Source: Nanobdellota archaeon
GTDB lineage: Archaea > Nanobdellota > Nanobdellia > Pacearchaeales > JAHJTO01
Assembly: GCA_018829845.1 (NCBI GenBank)
Contig: JAHJTO010000007.1
Span: forward strand, 1 to 33,117
Length of the DNA stretch: 33,117 nt
Direction: 5' to 3'
The notes beneath the pieces are model-generated. The model saw only the letters and a program-made list of their open reading frames with translations, had not been told where the DNA came from and did not search any database. Position 1 is the first letter of the stretch. Each line of letters opens with the position of its first letter. The position numbers were made by a program, and so were the translations under genes. Of this stretch, positions 31,201-33,117 are shown piece after piece.

Positions 31201-32930
31201 TCTATTCTGCCCCATAAAGTTCTTGCCATGTTTTCTACTATAGCATAATTACATGAAGCCAAGATTTCCTCTTTAGGATAACCTTCTGCCTGCATTTTTT
31301 TTGCATTTTCCATAAGAAAAACCGCGCAAGTAGCATTTATTTCATATCCTTTCTTTGCAGAAAATGCAAGATTGCATGCTTCCTGAATTGATTTTATGTC
31401 AAAAAGAGATTTTAGTGTATCCATAAGGCTTCCTGTTCCTGCAGAACACTTCAAGTTCATGGCATTATCAAACAGTTCCTCTTTTTTTAGTGCAATGATT
31501 GAAACTTTGGTGTCTTCTCCACCTATATCCACAAGTACGCAAAAATCTTCATTTATCTCTTTAAAATGCTCTTTTAGTTTTTGGATATGCTCTTTTGCAT
31601 ATGAAATGCCTCCATGCACATGTGCATAATTTTCTACTTGTGTGAATATCCTGCCTTCAAGCTTTGGGAACACCTTGCTTAAGACTTTTTGCACCTGGTA
31701 TCTGCCGCTGCCTGTCAAACCTATATGCTGTACATTAAGCATGGTTATCCCTTCGGACTTGAGACCTGAAAAGAGGCGTTTTATTGTTTCTACGGTATCT
31801 CCATGATTATCACATAAACCAAGTTTTAATATATCCTCATTTCTTGCATCGCATATAACTATTTTGGCCATTGTTGAGCCTGCATCGATCCCGATATTTA
31901 CCGGAATTTTTTGGAGTTCTTTGTCTTTTATGTCTATAATATCCCCTTCATCCACCCTATTGAAAAGCATATTCTCCATGTATTTCTTTTTTAATTCGAT
32001 AAAAGAAGGATATTCGGAGAGTATTTCTGGTTTTGCAATTTTTTCCTCTTGTTGCCTCAAATTTGCATAACCTAAACTTTTAACTAATGATTTCATACCT
32101 TCGATATTTGCAAGCTGCTTTTTATCGTAAAATACTTTTTTCACGCCAATACTTTTTAAATAATCTTCTGCGCAATTTCTTACATACTCCCACATAAAAA
32201 CTCTTCCTGTAAGAAGGACAATGTCAGTATGGGGAAGCATTTTTTTGCATGATTTCATAACTTCAGATTTTAGAGTTACGGCAAGAGCATAATCTAAGGG
32301 GATTCCCTGATTTTTATCCGATATTGTAGCAGAGGAGCTGAATACTCCACATCTGTCTGCTCTGATTGTTACTGCTTTTCTCTTTTCTTCCCCTTTGCCT
32401 CCCAAGTAGTCTTTAAGAATTTCATCAACTTTTTCTCGCTTTATATCAAGCTTTTCAAGAATTCTGCTTATATTTATTCCAGAACCGGCTCCACATTTTG
32501 GATTTATAACAAGCAAATCATTCAGAAGATTTCCTTTATCATCTATGCATATGGCGGCATATCCTGACGCAGAAAGTTCGATTATGCCATAAATTTTGGC
32601 TTTGTTTAAATAACTTTTGTTATATTCTTTAAGATATTTTTTTGCAGCTTCCCATAAAGCGGCTGAAGGAGATATAATTTTGCCATTTGAAAGAGTCTTT
32701 CTTATTATATTAGCCATTTTTCCTGTGATCAAAAGCTTCCTGTTTTTGTCTTTTAACTTCTCTAGAATTCCATGCTCAAAAAAAAGTTTCTCTGCTTTAT
32801 CTTTATTATTGATTAAAATTCTTTTTTGAGTGCCTTCTTTTGAGTGAACAACCTGGATGTGTTCGATTCCTGCATCTATAAACCAATATTCCTCTGCTTT
32901 CGCCCTTTTTTTTGAATTTCTATTTTCCAT
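28239..32930 (-). CDS. Giant 2-hydroxyacyl-CoA dehydratase activator-like protein (tandem ASKHA + DUF2229 + HgdB-like)
   Basis: 1563 residues. Two actin-like (ASKHA) activator domains come first: about 15-290 with Cys-cluster motifs KCGAGSG (C146) and DRCGVF (C194), and about 343-620 with GIDAGSTMAK (347-356), DIGGEDTK (468-475), KCSAGTG (C495) and TCAVF (C535). In HgdC-type activators the two equivalent Cys from each of two subunits hold one [4Fe-4S]; here both sets are in one chain. A Cys-rich segment (about 665-695) precedes a DUF2229 region (about 735-900) and an HgdB-like part (about 1030-1300, with GTGPCRQGQYCELH). ATP-driven one-electron transfer to a partner is the family role; the substrate here is unknown. 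No separate dehydratase subunits are seen. A GTATATAAAC box and AAAGGGA before the ATG support the start. Confidence 0.85.
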   Translation of the reverse strand: MENRNSKKRAKAEEYWFIDAGIEHIQVVHSKEGTQKRILINNKDKAEKLFFEHGILEKLKDKNRKLLITGKMANIIRKTLSNGKIISPSAALWEAAKKYLKEYNKSYLNKAKIYGIIELSASGYAAICIDDKGNLLNDLLVINPKCGAGSGINISRILEKLDIKREKVDEILKDYLGGKGEEKRKAVTIRADRCGVFSSSATISDKNQGIPLDYALAVTLKSEVMKSCKKMLPHTDIVLLTGRVFMWEYVRNCAEDYLKSIGVKKVFYDKKQLANIEGMKSLVKSLGYANLRQQEEKIAKPEILSEYPSFIELKKKYMENMLFNRVDEGDIIDIKDKELQKIPVNIGIDAGSTMAKIVICDARNEDILKLGLCDNHGDTVETIKRLFSGLKSEGITMLNVQHIGLTGSGRYQVQKVLSKVFPKLEGRIFTQVENYAHVHGGISYAKEHIQKLKEHFKEINEDFCVLVDIGGEDTKVSIIALKKEELFDNAMNLKCSAGTGSLMDTLKSLFDIKSIQEACNLAFSAKKGYEINATCAVFLMENAKKMQAEGYPKEEILASCNYAIVENMARTLWGRIDFPQNAVVLLHGQTMQSDPLPLVVTHRIQQISKMHCIIPPYPGYRACIGLVKSIKDSAIINSEIEIDDLLNIKSSKKIFFCRGAACGDSNSCCARTMLALDTKEGKMSVMLGGCTAVNNLNMQKGDETLKIDSYKEIWKFIDSKLPRSNAENRLVIPRSFAVSEQSYFLSKIFENLGINVYVDNIKEQDILDGQSNFTVDVCAPLIGATGQYARLAGEPHSIILIPQIDFLPSDASLGRTCTTNQGGVLIAMHHAKIKHPEAKFIVLPLSLKKFDAGHISAQLYCYLKELFDFYNLKVSREDFTAAVKAAIEENLKLKSEVAEKTAEYIDYAIKNSKNIAIVCGREYILNPGIYDSHVGKLLKDKGIVAIPSYAVESALNKKYSHLYWRNPHDITTKIDGITNKNLHKVIINEKMRELIEKIEKDLTNTSINVVQVSTFRCGPDTMTLPLAEEIAKKKPNLLIQSDAMIKELAHLENRVNTFITQIEKKLHEEYSKEEFKISVINNFECESLNKDTDVVYFPTLHENRTITSVFRGAGITAIDNYEDESYDLRKKVMLGRKHVGDSVCAPFAAAYADILLAVEDFIERKKRNDPLVKDKIRILIFDNKGTGPCRQGQYCELHKMFLHKKFGRTKDSETIKLMVAHENKGYNVGIEEWVLIQSFQGLILQGILHSILLKAGHVCRSCKEYEEFMSDYMGLKKNIFKIMEESIKPDPLMLNITNSLGKSKIAATAAKYFCYGLYNNNGYRKLLKNFSLKWLNAEKQKHKPKISIHIEGEAYMRAAQAEEIFKEIIDSLGFGSFELTYSPIWCYLELLLELGRLNMEEDIILSKELLDGCNDKKEKDNLTGQIKDRKKKIFLLTFLKKILRKIFINPLYSAAKIEAPHDTAKILEKARKLNYYLKPHGELLPYIGEAIARAEEGVDLFLNVAPESCMVSSMSQAFTEPIKNLTGKDTRIQDLFSLNGEVNREKLQLALLKTLGPERFCSI

Positions 32931-32970
32931 GATTTCCCTTTTAACTAGCCTTTAATTAATGGGCGAAAGT

Positions 32971-32985
32971 CCGTTTATATACTTT
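32971..32985 (-). promoter_or_regulatory. TATA box of the giant activator gene
   Basis: AAAGTATATAAACGG on the - strand is a strong archaeal TATA element. Its centre near 32978 predicts a start at about 32952 and a 21-nt leader carrying AAAGGGA just before the ATG at 32930. The element is nearly symmetric and could also fire rightward, with a start near 33003. Confidence 0.6.
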
Positions 32986-33010
32986 ATTCAACAAAAGCTG
33001 TGTTGCATGA

Positions 33011-33097
33011 ATCCTAAAAATTAACATGGCCTTCGCCGATGTTAGGTATCCTCTGAACTTTTGCGTTTTTTGAACCTATAATTTGCAAAAGTTTAGG
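33011..33097 (+). other. Hairpin-rich edge region, candidate structured RNA or leader
   Basis: No protein frame is visible from 32931 to the edge. Two strong inverted repeats are present. One is CCTAA(33013-33017)...TTAGG(33042-33046) enclosing CAT-GGC-CTTC-GCC-G-ATG. The other is a 12-13 bp stem with one or two G-U pairs, 33053-33064 with 33085-33096, around a 20-nt loop. No tRNA, C/D or H/ACA box pattern was recognised. It could be a small RNA or the leader of a rightward gene beyond the window. Confidence 0.35.
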
Positions 33098-33117
33098 TCA
33101 AGTAATTCCTTGGAGTA

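Noticed and set aside
1-33117. CRISPR arrays, tRNA or rRNA genes, insertion sequences
   Set aside because: No regularly spaced repeats, cloverleaf-like sequence, rRNA-like stretch or transposase was recognised by reading; the only mobile elements seen are the two inteins. A tRNA scan would settle the RNA part.

Overview
The window looks archaeal, most likely from an AT-rich, small-genome DPANN-type lineage (Woesearchaeota/Pacearchaeota-like). The gene content points there: an archaeal secretion/pilus ATPase with inteins, a short archaeal TyrRS, Hef/XPF-type repair proteins, a PRC-barrel protein, a DRG-like TGS GTPase and a THUMP-type methyltransferase. The promoters agree. Many genes have a TTTAAA- or TTTATATA-type TATA box centred about 26 bp upstream of the first ATG base, so they should be leaderless or nearly so. 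The lineage is inferred from gene content; no search was run.

Layout. 1-145: C-terminal end of an unknown + strand gene. 150-8815 (- strand): a type IV pilus / type II secretion-like locus, transcribed as ATPase (carrying two LAGLIDADG inteins), two-domain TadC/FlaJ-like membrane platform, then two small pilin-like proteins. 8908-10123 (+): a coiled-coil protein, divergent from the ATPase across one symmetric TATA box, and a UBA-like/proline-rich/coiled-coil protein. 10143-12157 (-): a PRC-barrel gene followed by three tandem paralogous polytopic membrane proteins. 12330-13319: a degenerate site-2-protease-like membrane protein and a small membrane protein. 13356-16669: a repair/nucleotide block with a Hef-type helicase, dCMP deaminase, a separate XPF/ERCC4 nuclease and the RNA phosphodiesterase ThpR. 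16676-18522 (-): a half-length MFS protein coupled to an M16 zinc peptidase. 18663-21110 (+): an orphan protein, a TGS GTPase, a zinc-ribbon protein and a 53-residue membrane protein ended by a clear terminator. 21208-23784 (-): TyrRS, a SPASM-type radical SAM enzyme and an unknown protein. 23887-27078 (+): a membrane-tethered OB-fold protein, a THUMP-like methyltransferase and an LtaS-like phosphatase-superfamily membrane enzyme. 27100-28122: two fossil N-termini of a TctA-type permease around a DUF2238 gene. 28239-32930 (-): a giant 2-hydroxyacyl-CoA dehydratase-activator-like protein. 32931-33117: its promoter and a hairpin-rich edge region.

Together. The left third is best read as a surface-appendage or secretion system plus candidate accessory genes. 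The middle is housekeeping (DNA repair, tRNA biology, proteolysis). The right holds envelope and possible anaerobic-metabolism genes. The most interesting non-coding signal is that the minority of genes with real 5' leaders mostly carry a stem-loop at the inferred transcript 5' end. In two of them (starts at 23887 and 25318) the start codon itself lies in the closing stem of a CATGC...GCATG hairpin.
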